The notes below the pieces were generated by a model. The model made no database searches. It was not told the DNA's origin and saw nothing but the letters and a program-made list of their open reading frames with translations. Source: Siphonodentalium dalli (Eukaryota; Mollusca; Scaphopoda; Gadilida; Siphonodentaliidae). From it: a DNA stretch of 64,000 nt. Shown in pieces: positions 24,501 through 38,246 of the stretch. Numbering within the stretch: the stretch's first letter is position 1; each line of letters starts with the position of its first letter. The translations under genes and the position numbers were made by a program. The stretch is taken from positions 129,693,605 to 129,757,604 of the forward strand of contig CP136064.1 in NCBI GenBank assembly GCA_032622095.1, in the 5' to 3' direction.

Positions 24501-26937
24501 ACGAGAGGCCGATCACGATCGGCAGATGTTTAACCCATACCTTGGCGACAGCGATGAGCTATTTTCATATATCCTTACCCCATCCTTTTCATGAGTGCAA
24601 AACTTTAAACAATTCACACCTTACTATTAATTCACAAGTGAAATCACACTTATTGGGCACCTTGCTCACATTAACACAATGTTAACAGACGTGGCTTTGA
24701 TTTCAACCTGAACCTATTAGTGACTCCAACACAGATACATGTATGTCTTATAGAGTTATAAGTCTAATTAAGCTCAATCCATAGTCGGAGAGAAGCACCA
24801 TAGCTGTTAAATATCAAATAATTAAGAAATTAGGTAGATAAACATCATAGCAACTCAATTTATCTATTTATTACATTGGAACATGAGACATTACATATTG
24901 TGTGGGTTTTTTTATTATCATTGCTATTTTTTTGTTCATAATATCTTGTGTCAGCTGCATATTAAAAATTCATAGCAACCTATTAATATTTCACCACTAA
25001 AAAACAATCAATACCTGATCAACTATAGAAGTGAGGGATGTATAGACCTGGATATAAAATATGATTGATAATGATTGGATATAAATGTTAATTTTCTTGT
25101 AAGTTTATCATTAGAAAAATATGTTTGTGAACAGTTTAAATATAATTAAAGTTAAGGTTTATAATATTATCACAACCATTCGATCGATACCAAAATCTAT
25201 ACAGGTGAAGAATGTGTCATGATTATCACAGATGTGATTATTTATGGAGTAATCATGCAAAAAATATTTAGCTATCACATTGTGTCAACAGGATTGGTGA
25301 AGGATGTTAATATATTTAAGCAAATAAACCAAATGACCCTCACTATGCAGGTTAGAGGTGTGTTATCATAAACTGTGCCAGAACTATAAACATAATCAAT
25401 GGAAATATTTGAGTTATCAAATTGGATAGTAAGGGGTTAATCTTACCCAAACTAATGAACTGATAAACACAGAGTAGTCAACAAAATGCATGTCATTGGA
25501 TTTAGAAACCCATACAATAAGTCAGTCTCAAGAATCCCAGCACTGTTAATATTATCCTGTAGCCCAAATGCAATTGAGGGAATTTTAAAATAAGACATAT
25601 CCTCTAATGATGAATTTCAATTGGTCATTTCTTGAAACACTGACTGAACCTGGCTCAAAGTTAAAGTGATAATTTAATATATGTCTATCAGATAATATGA
25701 GTCAATCGAATGGGTTAATTTTAATCCCAAATTCATGCAAATTAAAAGTGGATCACCATCAACATGTACATAGAATAGGAGAATGATCAAATAAAAAACA
25801 TCAGAAGACCATATGATGTGTGCAGAGGGTTAATCATTTTCAATGACATCATATGATGGAACTAAGGAATGCTGTATTAATTATTTTCTCTGTAAACAAT
25901 AATGCCATGAACTGCATGGTTTCAACAGAGAACAGAACTGGAATAAAGAGTCTAACATCAATCAAAGTTTGACAGATGTTTATATTAAGTCTGCAGTCAC
26001 CAGTGGAACTATCAGGTCACTGTGTCCAAAGCAATAAATTATCTCCTTCCAATAACACAGGTGTGTCTTGTTCTATTCAAATTTAATAGTGCATGGAAAA
26101 GATGTATGAATTATAAAGGGCCATAACTCTGTTAATATATACCGGATCAAACCCATATTCGCACTTGATCTGTATTTAGGGGTCAGAAATTCATATACCA
26201 AAATTGGTGTCGATCAGATGAAAAATGTTTGAGTCATCCTGGCTTGGATGAATTCTATTTAAAAACAAGAGTGGAAAGGGTTAACTAAACAATACCAAAA
26301 TCCATACAGGTGAAGAACGTGCTAAGAAAGACCTAGGTAAGAAATATGAGGCAGATCAGAAGAAAATTGTTTGACTTTGATGCATCAGATAGCATTTGTG
26401 AGAAGGGTTAATTGTTTTCTAAACCGATCAACCAATCAATGTCAATGACATTTTTTTTATTATTATTATAAAAGTTAAAAGTAATTTTTTTTTTAAGAAA
26501 TCGATATTTTTTTTCCAATTTTTTTTCTCGAAAAAGGGTCATAACTCCTTTAAAATAAATCGGATCAAACCCATATTCGAACTCGATCTGTATTTTGGGC
26601 TGTGAAACTCACATACCAAATTTGGTTCCAAAAAATGTTTGAGTTATGGCAGAATGCGTGAATTCTAAGTTGAAAAAGGGCCATAACTCTGTAACAAAAT
26701 CTCGGATCAAACCCAAATTCGAACTCGATCTGTATTTTGGGCTGAGAAACCCATTTTGGTTTCGATCGGATAAAAAATGTTTGAGTTATCGCATTACTCG
26801 TAAAGTGTCTACGGACAGACAGACGGACAGACAGACGGACAGACAGACGGACAGACAGACAGACGGACCAACGACGAGTGGTCAATCCGGGCAACGACAC
26901 TATGTTTACCATACTATGGTATGGGTAAACATAAAAA
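24501..26937 (+). mobile_element. ACGAGAGG-family element, copy E2, head-to-tail with E1
   Basis: It begins at the base after the A-rich tail of E1 with the same hairpin (24508-24523) and ends with the same GACAGACGG tract and GGTATGGGTAAACAT tail. At 2.44 kb it is longer than E1 because of extra AT-rich sequence after the head (about 24700-25250). The shared middle blocks keep their order (25277 onwards matches 22668 onwards). Frames reading VCLSVRLSVR on the minus strand are translations of the GACAGACGG tract. Confidence 0.75.
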
Positions 26938-27930
26938 CTTTAACTAGATGGAATTGACACTAATTTTTAATTCCTTTGATATGAATAAAACAATATTATT
27001 AACTCTGAATCACACACAGTAAGTGTTAACATGATAAATATTGTCTGTAACCATCTATATCATTCAGTCTAAGTACTGTAGTAAGACAGGTGCTTGGGCC
27101 ACAGTGCTTAGCAAATTAAATGTCAGAATTCTTCCCTCACAACAGTGATTAGAAAAGTGCCAATGTAACAGTTACCAATTTGTGAGTAATTTCTGTTGGC
27201 TGTGAACCATTAAACTGGGGCAGTTAAAAGTAGCACAGCTGAGACCTGCACTATGACCATGCATTGTAATGGACAACCTGCATTAGTAAGAAGCATCCAA
27301 TGAGCATCAGAGTGAGAGGTGCATTGGAAGAGGGCTTTGGGGGGGGGGGGTTGGCACCATTCCAACAAGGTCAAATCACAATGTTTTTAGTTTTGTGGTG
27401 GATCAGGAAATATTATGCAGTGGAATACAAAACTTGGCCACTCAGTGTAGAAACCTCAGAAACACAAATCAGGTTTTAATAAATCCTTCCTTTGCATGCA
27501 GGGAACCTCTTTGCAAGATCACGCAAAATAGGCAACTTTTGACCAAAGTTGGGGGGGGTGTACACTAGCCCCAATCACCTTTATTGCCCCACCCAACTTT
27601 GATGAAAAAGTTCAACAGTTGGAAATTTCATGCCTCGCATAACAATCACTAATTAGTGGAGACTGTTATTTTTAGACCAACAGGAGCATATTGTTATACT
27701 TTTTGTCAAAATATTTGTCTGAAGTGGACATCAGTTGGAAATTGTCCAACCTTGGGGGCAGTTGGAATTCTAGAGGTACCAGTTCGAAAGTTCCAAAACA
27801 GGGGGGGGGGTGCAAATGAAATGGTCTGGTTCAAAGATGATGTGCAGTTGTACAATGGAGACCCTCTAGCCATGTACCTGTTTGAATTCGCAAAAATCTA
27901 CTGGTGATAATAAACATGCCTGTAATTTTT
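26938..27930. other. gene-free stretch with G-runs
   Basis: Poly-G runs lie at 27339-27350, near 27550 and near 27800. An 83-codon frame (27656-27907) crosses a G-run and shows no known domain, so it is not called. Confidence 0.4.
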
Positions 27931-28410
27931 CAAAATATTTCTCAGATAAATGTGGGCAGCAGGGTGTGCCACGGATTCAAATTTGAAATCCAAGATGGCT
28001 GCTCGCGGCCATGTTTTATGGCCGAATGACCCCAAAATGACTCGTTCCCATCTACATGTCATTGTTAACATCCATGACAAATGTCATGATGATCCGACCA
28101 AAGGTACGACCTGTAGCCTCTGTCAAAGGATTTAGTCATGCAAAGAGTAAAATCCAAGATGGCTGCTGGCAGCCATGTTTTTTGGCCCAATCACCCCAAA
28201 ATGAGTCATTCCTATCTACATGTCAATATTAACATCAATGAGGAAATCCTAGATGGCCACTGGCGGCCATGTTTTTTGCTGAATGACCCCAAAAAGACTC
28301 GTTCCCATCTACATGTCAACAGCCATGACAAATTTCATAATGATCCCACCAAAGGTACAACCTGTAGCCCGTGCTAATGGAAATTGTTGACGGACGTCTC
28401 CATGCACACA
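27931..28410 (+). repeat. array of ~150 bp units with AATCCAAGATGGC
   Basis: Three units are each centred on ATCC(A/T)AGATGGC-GC--GCGGCCATGTTTT, followed by TCCCATCTACATGTCA, ATGATCC-ACCAAAGGTAC and CCTGTAGCC. This is the same family as 39.9-41.2, 43.3-43.7 and 61.5-61.9 kb. Confidence 0.8.
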
Positions 28411-28430
28411 CGGATGACAGATACCAGGCC

Positions 28431-29226
28431 ATGGCAATAGCTCAAACTTTACCAATAAAGTTAACCTAAAAAACGGACTATGGTTGTTTGTTGGACTTAA
28501 CATCTGAACATTTCCTAAAGTGATAACTACTCATCAATGAGTATTTAGTATAGAAAGGGTTAATCTATTCCAATAATGTTCAAATGTTTTCATGAACAAT
28601 GTTATTAAAAAGTTCTCTACACCACTGCCTGGTATTTACACATTTTCCAAAAAAAATATTACTTTGGCATGTAGTTGAATAAAAATTAAGTTGATAAAAT
28701 TTAAAATATAGATTACATAGGAAAAAAATAATCTGTATTACCTGTTTACAAATAGTTACGGGCATCCAAAATAATCCAGTTGTCCAAATAGAGAATCCAA
28801 AAAGTTTATATTTATCTCAATGTAATAAATCAGGAACAAACGAAACGAAATACAATGAAGAAGGAACCACCAATACATTCATTCGGGAATCAAAGGCAAT
28901 CAGCTCAGACTTGTAGCTCCAAGCTGGTAGCTGCTTCTGCCAATTAAAAACAATCGAGTCTGCTGAAATTGACATCAATCATATCTCAAATAGTTTATCC
29001 GGCTTTACCTACCTGGCCGCAGGTAAAGCCAGTCTTATAATAGGGGATGAGGTGTTTATGATAGATCCCACTATTGATGATCAGATCGAGGAAAGGCAAC
29101 TGGATAACTTTAACCCTCTTTATTATATGTCTCTTCAGTTCTGAGACTTAAACTCCGCTGCATGATATACATCAATTTCCTGTTCTGTCTATACCCTATT
29201 TTATTACCTAAAGCTGTTACATAATA
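28431..29226. other. gene-free stretch
   Basis: AT-rich, with no exon or element end recognised. Confidence 0.4.
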
Positions 29227-29229
29227 TAA

Positions 29230-32200
29230 GGGAGCTTGTCCAATTCCGATGGAATTCCGTCGGAAATCGGTGTTCCCGATGGATATTTCCGATCTCCGAT
29301 ACTGATGGCAATCGGAGTTTTTGTATCGGTATAAAACTCCGTTTCGGTCGGAGATTTTTCACAGTGTCATCGGTAAAATTCTCCAACGTAATCGGAGTTT
29401 ATATCAGAGTTTTTTCAAGTGCGGTATGTTTTGGGAAAACACCGATTCCGTGAATTTCCATGGGGAGTTTTTAATAGATCGTCGTTTCTGTTCTTTGTGT
29501 ATATTGTTTTCCAGACATAACAGAGAAAGACATGTAACATGTTACGTCCATTCTCAACGACTCGGCCATTTCCTCTTCGCTGAGGAAATAATCTACCCAT
29601 AAATAGAAACCATATTCATGCAATGCTGCAATATACGGCCCTGGTAATAAGTGGCACAAAGCAAAATCATCCACAAATACCTTAATTGGAATGCACTGGG
29701 TTTACGGTATTCTCAGAATCCGACAACGTTGCACCGTATATAGAAAGTGCATGCTTCGTGTGATATTCAGAGCTGTGTCGCCTTTTAGGCTACTGTAAAC
29801 CCTTTGATTTGTGTCCACATCAAAACGTTGGTTTGAAATAGAATAAAACATTGAAAATGTAAGGCCGGATGGGTCAGGTTACCACTACGTTTTCAGATCT
29901 TTGCCACTTTCGACCAAGCACCATCAACAATATAGACATTTAGTGCCCGCAAATAAACAGACACGAGAGTTGCAAACACAATGACCGACGACATCTAGAT
30001 AGCAATTTGCATTCACTAAGCAGTTATATCAACTTTGAGACGAAAATCATTTATTAAAATGTACATTTACTTCCATGAACTAGAAATTTAGACAGTTGTT
30101 GTCTTTGTTCCCCGAAAAGTTGAAAATGTAGTAACGTGACCAACAGGCTATTAAACTTGCGTTGTTTCGGGAATGGCAACTATTGAAATGTTGAAACAAT
30201 TAAGTCGAGGAACTCTCTTATAGTTGAACCAATTAAGTCGAAGAACTCTCTTATAACAAGTCGCTACAGCTAACCAAACAGAAGCATTCCAATTTACATG
30301 CGTTCAAAATTACTGGGTTTACGGCAGTCGTCGGACTGTGAGAGCGCGCGCAGTGATGTCATGAATTGCGCAATTCTGTGACTTGATACATTGTCTGTGG
30401 GGATATTGCTGGTTAACCATAGTTCTGCTATGAATCTTCTGCATATGTGTGTATTGTTTGTGGAAGATAAATTAAATAAAAGGTCGACCGACCACATGCA
30501 GTGTCCCCCGACAATGTGGCAAGTCGATGCCGCTTTGTTAAAGAATTTAAAAAAATGTTGAAATGTTCTAAGTCGAAAGGGTTAATAATTCCGTAAAAAA
30601 AAAAAAAAAATTCCGTCATCTATATACATGTTGTACATCTCTAATCTGTGAGTAACAATACTCTGAAGTTTCAAATATCTACGATGAAAACTGTAGGAGG
30701 AGTTGATTACACCATGAAGGTACCCTCATACAGAAAGTTATAAAAAATAAAAATTCAAAGTCGAAAGGCCCATAACTCTGGGAAAAATCATTGGATCAAA
30801 CTCAAAATCGAACTTGACCTGTATTTTGATATGAACGATCCACACAAAAAAAAGAATTTCCAATTAAACAATCCAAACTTGAGTTATCATCCGGAAACCA
30901 AAGAAAAAACAAGAAAAATTTAATTTAATTTAAAGTCGAAAAAAGTCCATAACTCAAGGAAAAATCATCGGATCAAACTCAAATTCGAAGTCAACCTGTA
31001 TCTTGATATGACTGATCCACATAAAAACGGTATTTGCAATTAAAGAATTCAAACTTGAGATATCATCCGGAAACCGAAAAAGTGAGAAATTTTCTAAGTA
31101 CAAAAAAAATTGAAAAAAGGGAAATAACTCCAAAAAAGAACATCGGATCAAACTCGAATCGCACAAGAACTTTAATAGGGAGATATCACGAAATCACGAA
31201 TTTTGTCCCGCTGCTGACTCACCAAATAAGCCGATTAGCTGTCGTCATCATTGGGAGCATGTATGGAGATTTGCAATATTTACAACACTACTAGGACTGG
31301 GTTTACAGTATTATCAGAATCCAACGCAATCGCAACTTCTCGGATTATCGTTCTTGGGAAAATATGAATTATTTGCGTACGGAAATCAACGAGGTTTGCC
31401 GATTGAATCCAACGATGTCGCAAATATAGCACGTGCAGAGATGTGTCAATTTTCAAGTTTAGGCTACTGTAAACCCCCTGTTTTGCGTCTATATTAAACG
31501 TGAGTTTGATATAGAATGACAAATTGAAACTGTTTGACAATCCACATGCCACACGAAATGTATACTATAAACCAGGTTGGGGGGATAATTTATTTGAGTT
31601 TTTATTCTTCTATTGATACTGGTTTGCACATTAAACGGTGACCGATGACCCAAACGAGGACAAGTTACCTAATCGCAAAATTACTCGTACGAAATCAAAA
31701 TGTGCATTGTTTACGGCAGAACTGGAGTACGGTATAATTTCATAATTCGACAATGCAGAAAATTAAGGAAGACATTTCCAAGCAAAACTCCGTAGTAAAA
31801 GTTAAAAATTGCAGATATTTCTGGGTGTGACTGTGTGCAGTATTGAAAACAATACACATTTATTTGGCTCGACCCGGCTTAGAATTTGTTCCATTGAGAA
31901 AGTTGATGTATTAATATTTTATTTTTTTAATATTCTATTTATTTTTCGTGTTGTAATTCCAGAAATAATTTCTCAAAAATAAATTTATAGCATAAATTGC
32001 CTATTTACCAAGCCCAGCCGCCAGTTAAGAGGTTATGACTTTTTAATCATATGGCTGCTTTAGTTCCCAGACAATTGCTTGATATATAACTTTTGCTGGG
32101 GTGGTTTGCATGCAAATCCCCATTCAAAATGATTGGTCACTTGACCTCCCCCTTAATAATAGCACTTTCTTCACGAGATATTCGGGGCTTTGTCAACCAC

Positions 32201-32687
32201 CGTGACGGATTTGCGGCCACATCAAAACGTATGATTGAATTCTGACACGAAAATAGTATGTGTTGCCTATAATATAAACCGGTCTGGGAATCATTTATTT
32301 GGGACTTTAATCTTCTACTTATAAAAGTTCATTAAACGGAGTTTGAATTGTCCCGATATTAACCAAATCCGAGATTTTAGCAAATCGGAGAAATTTACTA
32401 ATATACAAAACTCCAATCACATCGTCGTTTTCATATATGAGAAAACTCCGATCAAATCTTATCAAATCGGAGTTTTCACATCGTCGTTTTCATATCGGAG
32501 ATAAAAATCGGAGTTTTGTTATTAAAGTGTTCATCGGAATTTTCACCGGAATTGATCGGAGTTCTTGGCCGGAGAAAAAACTCTGATCTGAGAAATTCCG
32601 ATGATTGGAGGGCGAAATTTCCGATTAAAACTCTGATTAAATGCTCCGATCACCGACGGAAATTCCATCGGAATTGAACAAGGCCCC
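29230..32687. mobile_element. Harbinger-like non-autonomous transposon, 3.5 kb
   Basis: The ends form an inverted repeat of about 35 bp: the left starts GGGAGCTTGTCCAATTCCGA and the right end is the complement of GGGGCCTTGTTCAATTCCGA. Both are flanked by TAA (29227-29229 and 32688-32690), matching the TWA target preference of PIF/Harbinger elements. Both subterminal regions are full of ATCGGAGTTTT-type words in both orientations (29240-29420 and 32330-32680). The middle contains two or three 'GTCGAAA-GGCCATAACTC' units (30755-31170). No transposase or Myb-like frame was found, so the element is non-autonomous. Confidence 0.7.
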
Positions 32688-32690
32688 TAA

Positions 32691-33185
32691 CACGGGGGGA
32701 GAACTGCGACGTGAGGATCGGTGGCATTCCGATAAAGAGACGGTGGAAATCCGATAAAACGGAATTGCCGTGACAAATCAGGTTTCATATCATCATATCG
32801 TTATTTAAGTTACTAATATCCATCAAAATCTGGACGCTACAGTGACTAAAATCAAGAGAATAGCCATTTAAAAGTCACGCGACGGTTCGTTTTCCGATAA
32901 AAGACACGCGACGGTTCGTTTTTATCGGAAAACGAACCGTCGCGTGACTTTTAAATGGCGATTATATTGGTTCTACTCACTGTAGCTTCTAGATTTTGAT
33001 GGATATTAGTAACTAAAATAACTATATGATGATATGAAACCTGATTTGTCACGGCAATTCCGTTTGAATGCCCAAACACGAAGGAAATCTCGTTTGTCGC
33101 CGAAAGCGAACCGTCTCGTTTATCGGATTTCCACCATCTCTTTATCGGAATGCCACCGATCCTCACGTCGCAGTTCTCCCCCGTG
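32691..33185. mobile_element. 495 bp foldback element with 5-bp target duplication
   Basis: The whole element is an inverted repeat with ~220 bp arms around a centre near 32920-32930 (ends CACGGGGG and CCCCCGTG; core GTCACGCGACGGTTCGTTTT against its complement). CCTAA flanks both sides (32686-32690 and 33186-33190). The left duplication overlaps the TAA that bounds the Harbinger-like element. A transcript through it would fold into one long hairpin. Confidence 0.8.
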
Positions 33186-35519
33186 CCTAATACTCATCAA
33201 TTTTTCAGTTCAGTTCAATTTTTGCCTTCAGCCTCACAGGCTGAACCTTTTTAATACGGCATAATTTCAATGATTTCCTAACTGATTACTATCTTTAACA
33301 CATACTTTGAGCTTGAGTACATATAATTCATCGACCTATCACTTTGACAGGTCACATGAATGCAATCCATCAAATTAACCATAACATGTATAGGCCTATT
33401 TCATGTGATAGCAGAAAGCCCCAATTTTACTGATCGTGATTAAAGGTCAATGATCAGGTCAGGCATATCCTGAACTCAACTATTACAGTTTTATTACATT
33501 CCTACGTGTGATTTATCTTGATTTCTCGAGTGATTATAAACAATAATTTCACTTGTGAAATTATCACTTTAACTAGTGCGTTATGTATTCATATGCACGC
33601 TTGGAATTTATGCCTCATAGGTATATTAAAAGGCGGTGTTATTTGGATTTCTGGTAAATCAAATGTTTATAGTGGAATATAATAAACAGAAAAATCACTT
33701 GATTCAACTGGGGACGTGAAATAATTCATTGTGTTTGTACAATGTCCCTGCCGCTCATGAAGTGATTACTCTCTATATATTTAACTATAATTGTTGAATA
33801 TGCATATTGTCATTTTGTGAATTTAATAAAAAGGAGGGATAATCCAAATCATATTTCATAAAAATTAATCAAAATCAGTGTTTCACTCAGTACCACATGT
33901 TTGTTTATGTTGCGAAATAACATGTCTCAATCCATGCGAATGATTTATCATGATGGCATATGATAAGGAAGTCAATTAACATTTAATTGGTCTAAATATT
34001 GTTATGAAGGAACGATTGTGTTGTCATGTTTACGTCATTTTAGAAAGGCATAATTTCGTCATTATTAAATAAAATAAGCTAGTGCAAAACAATTGTTTTC
34101 ATGTGACTGTTAATTTGTTAATATTTTAAGAGTGCATTTTGGCTGTACACTGGGACGCATGATCCCAAAGTTTCCACACAAATAGGGAAATATTGAATTT
34201 AGAACTGTAAAATTCAACTATAATAGTTGAATTCAAGATTGTCTGACATAAATGTAATCCTGTAAGAAATCTGCAGTTTTAAAAGCTTTCTTTCTCACAC
34301 ATTATTTATTACTTATACAAAATCTCAACATTTTAAATTTTTAAGTCGACAGCTGGAACCTGCGACTGCCTTTAGTACATATTACTAAATGTTTAAGGAT
34401 GATGAATCTCTTCCCTGAACTTCTGTATTGATTCAGAGGTATAATATAATGACTTTCAGTCAGAGAGATCAGTAAAACAGGAGCTTGTGCCACAAGAAAA
34501 TGTTACTATTTTTCGAACAACATAATTTTTTTTATTGAAAATATATCTAATAAAACACCTTTAACTGAAATATGTATTAACATGAGATCATTCTCTTGTG
34601 TTTTGGGGAATAATAATGCAAACATGGCTTCAAAAAGAGTTTCATCAAATTTGTTTTTTGTTGGAAATGTTGCCAGGATTAAATAGAGCAACATTAAAAT
34701 CTTTATATGCACCTTGACCTTACTAATTTCTCAATAATTTGCAAATCCTACATATTCCTACTTTTACTCCTCTATCTTAAGAAAATTGTGAGGCTGCACA
34801 TACCGGTGTTCTAAATATATCCAACTAGGATTATCTGCAAGGCTATCAGGTGATAAATGTTAGATAATGAGAAACATTTGGCAACATTAATTGATAACTC
34901 AATATGAACCTTCTGTCCACTTGTCAGACATTGTTATCACAAATAATTTGAAAGAAACAAATGTAATTGTAAGCTCCCCTACTATATCTCAACTAGAGGT
35001 CTTCTGAAGCATCCCACTTGCAATGCCAGACATAATTTTTCTAAGACTATTATTGAATCCTGTAGCTCTTAAATAATGATTGCCACTCTATGTTCTCTTA
35101 TTCTTCCAACAATTTTAGATGAACTGTGCATATTTGCATGGAGAATTCATATTAAGGGATCCAGAGACAATATATTCTAATTTGCTCAGTTTCTTTTTTT
35201 CAGTCATGCGGATCAAAACTCATCAAAAACAAGAAGTTGCACTTCGGGTGCTGGTATACCCACATGGTACAAATTGAAACACAGGCAGGACGGAACCCAT
35301 TTTAACATAAATAAAAGGTCGCTGACTAAAATCCCCCCCCCCCACCCCCGACGATGATGGCATGTTTGAAGAATTAAAGTTTCAGATCCCAATACTACAA
35401 ATTGTAGGTGGAATTCGTTACACCAATATGATACAAAGTGCATATTCACTAATATGTTGCAAATCTTCAATGTGTCAAGAAAGGGTCAATAACATAAAAT
35501 AAAATTAAAAATATTTCTG
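33186..35519. other. gene-free stretch
   Basis: About 2.3 kb of AT-rich sequence with no recognised exon, TIR or tandem array. A run of about 10 C lies near 35333. Confidence 0.4.
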
Positions 35520-35870
35520 TCGAAAAATGGAAATAAATCCTCCAAAATTACTCCGTCTGAACTCAAAATCGTAGGTGAGCAGGTTCCCATGCTGGTTGAC
35601 TTTTTGTAGCGAGTTTAAAACAAATTGACTGGAAAATGATAGAATACATGCAGGCTCAGACTAGAGATGCATCCCAGGATGTACAATTCTATGTTGAAAA
35701 AGGGCAATAACTCTGCCAAAATGAGTCCGACCAAACTCAAAATCGTAGGTGCGCAGGTTCCCATACTGGTTGATATATGTGCCAAGTTTAAAGAAATTGA
35801 CCAGCAAATGACATAATACACTTGGACAAAGTTCCAGATGGACGGGCACACGGACAGACAAGGGTCATTT
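35520..35870. repeat. two degenerate ~170 bp units related to 19814-20130
   Basis: Both units contain GT(C/T)GAAAAA-GG-AATAA-TC, TCAAAATCGTAGGTG-GCAGGTTCCCAT and CTGGTTGA, in the order seen at 19814-20130. The second ends in a GACGGGCACACGGACAGAC tract like the tails of other families here. Confidence 0.75.
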
Positions 35871-37663
35871 CTATGGTCCTCCAACGGAATGTCGGGGGGA
35901 CAACAAAGAAGGATATCTCATTGGGCAGTCTTTTGAAATCAGTCATGATGACAAACCCTCATACAAAATTTCAATCAGACCCAATAACCCATAGCTTGGA
36001 CATCTGCGCATACCAGCGGTGGCAAGATATACCGATACACTGGTGCATCGCAATATAGGAAGCCATGATACATACACGGATACCAACATCAAAATATCAT
36101 TGAATCATGATGCATATTACTATCTGTGTGTACCTACAATATAGGCCCCATAAGTAAGAGTTAGAGCACAAGAATTGTTCTTTCCCAGAATCAATCGAGT
36201 CAAAGACGAGATTTATTCTGGTAAAGAACTATTCGCGTGCTCTGACCGACTTAGAGCACAATTGATGCCACATAATGCCATCAACTGGAAATGTGCCATT
36301 GAGCGTGTTTTGACCACGACGTACAATCCGTGTGCTGCCGCGATTGGACACAATAGCCGGTTAGCCACGCCCAACAATGTGATTAAAATGCACTAATCGC
36401 CGTTGAACGTGAATAGATATGTCCGAAACAACATGGACTGGTCCAACTTTGAAGCGCCTGTGCGAATTGTCCGTTATGAGTTGCGTGTGTCTAACAATGG
36501 GATAATCACTGAACCATTCCTTTGCCAGCCTTGGGAATGGATGTGCTTTACCAAAAATCAAGGAACGATTGTAACAATGGGATTGTGTTCTGATCACAGT
36601 TCTTTTCAACTTAATCCTGTCACCAGGTGCTAATCCCAAGCAGAAACGAGAAACACACTCGCCATTGACCCGTATTTAGTATATCTGTGTTGCATGACCT
36701 ACTTATATACAAGGAAGTGCATCTCAGTAAAAAAAAAAAAAATTCTGTCTACCACAAAGGATATAAATTAAAAAAATCATAATATTATTAATCTATTATC
36801 TACCCATTTTTGCGACTCTTAATTACTTTGACTAAATATCTTCGTCATTCACAAATCACAAGTTCGGTCACTTACAGACACTGCCCGAGGCGTATTACAC
36901 AATTTGTTTAGGGTATTAGAAGTCATGAAGTGATATACATATGGGATATTATATCGTATCGTATCACAACCTTGGAGTATCTTCCCACCCCTAGCGCAGA
37001 CAGACAAAAAAGCAATATACAAGAAGGATAATTCAAGAATGGGAAGCATGAATTATGTCATTTGCCATTCAATAAAAACAGCGATGATGGCGAACCTCCA
37101 TTCTAAATTTCATTTATGGCTGATATATGTACCCATATGGATAGACTGATAGCCAGACGGATGGACAGATAGCGAGATAGATGGACAAAGTCAATCCAGT
37201 ATAGCCTCATGTTCTTCGAAATTGGGGTATAATATAACTTTTCTCTCAATTTTCATAGTTGACAAAAGATTTTCATATTTTCAAAAGCAATATGTACTGT
37301 CGAAAGCAATTACATGTTTGAAAGAAGTGCTAATTTGTCCAATAATATTCTCTGAATCATTTTTGGAAATTTTTAAGCATCATGGCCATTATCATTGAAA
37401 CAATAAAAAGTTTTACAGACTCCTGATAATTGGAAACATCATGTAGGATGCATCTGCTCAAATGAATCCACCGATAAAATGAAATTTCAAATCTTTTGTC
37501 AATGAATAAAATCTAACAAGCACATATGCATACACTAACAGCTGTAAAAGGCCATGATTAAAAAACAAGAATTTCAATCATTCCATTATAAAGATGATGC
37601 CCTGTGAGGCAAAATGCTCAATATTAGAATTAGTACTGTAGTTTTATTATTATAATACAACCA
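35871..37663. other. stretch without recognised genes; 36165-36640 less repetitive and GC-richer
   Basis: 36165-36640 has higher GC than its surroundings, a CCAAT-box-like GATTGG and a CCACGCCC word near 36340-36372, and open frames of 60-90 codons on both strands. It could be an old gene or promoter fragment, but no product is recognisable. The rest is AT-rich. Confidence 0.3.
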
Positions 37664-37921
37664 TTGTATACTAGGTCTTTGATAGTTTGAAACGAACATG
37701 TTGTATACTAGGTCTTTGATAGTTTGAAACGAACATGTTGTATACTAGGTCTTTGATAGTTTGAAACGAACATGTTGTATACTAGGTCTTTGGTAGTTTG
37801 AAACGAACATGTTGTATACTAGGTCTTTGGTAGTTTGAAACGAACATGTTGTATACTAGGTCTTTGGTAGTTTGAAACGAACATGTTGTATACTAGGTCT
37901 TTGATAGTTTGAAACGAACAT
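37664..37921 (+). repeat. 37-bp tandem repeat, seven copies
   Basis: Seven nearly identical units start every 37 bp from 37664 (TTGTATACTAGGTCTTTG, then A or G, then TAGTTTGAAACGAACATG). Copies 1-3 and 7 have A and copies 4-6 have G at the single variable site. The last unit ends ACATTTTG instead of ACATGTTG. There are no spacers between units, which rules out a CRISPR array. Confidence 0.95.
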
Positions 37922-38246
37922 TTTGGGAGCTAACTCTAGCAGATTAATAGTAGTTTTTATTGTCACACACAATTTTTGGCACCCTTAAATTTTTTTTACA
38001 CAAAATTACTTCAAAATATGGCAAAAATTAATTGTAGAAATGTGTATGAAGTGTTGTCAAATGTTATGTCTACATGAGAAGATGACATCTTGATTCTTGA
38101 CCAATACATTTCCTGCAACTTGTCTGGGGTGCAAAACTTCATGTTAGACACACTTTGGCACAAACATGGTTTCTGAATATAAAGAAGCAGTACAAATAAT
38201 TTCCATGTAAGAAATCATTTGAATCAAAGTACTGCAGTGGTAGAAC

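Noticed and set aside
26646-26957. 103-codon plus-strand frame rich in DRQT and its minus-strand counterpart rich in SVRL
   Set aside because: Direct translation of the GACAGACGG tail of element E2.
27656-27907. 83-codon plus-strand frame ending FEFAKIYW
   Set aside because: Crosses a variable G-run, shows no known domain and lacks splice sites.
37664-37921. CRISPR-like regular 37-bp repeat
   Set aside because: Units are contiguous with no spacers, and the window is eukaryotic.
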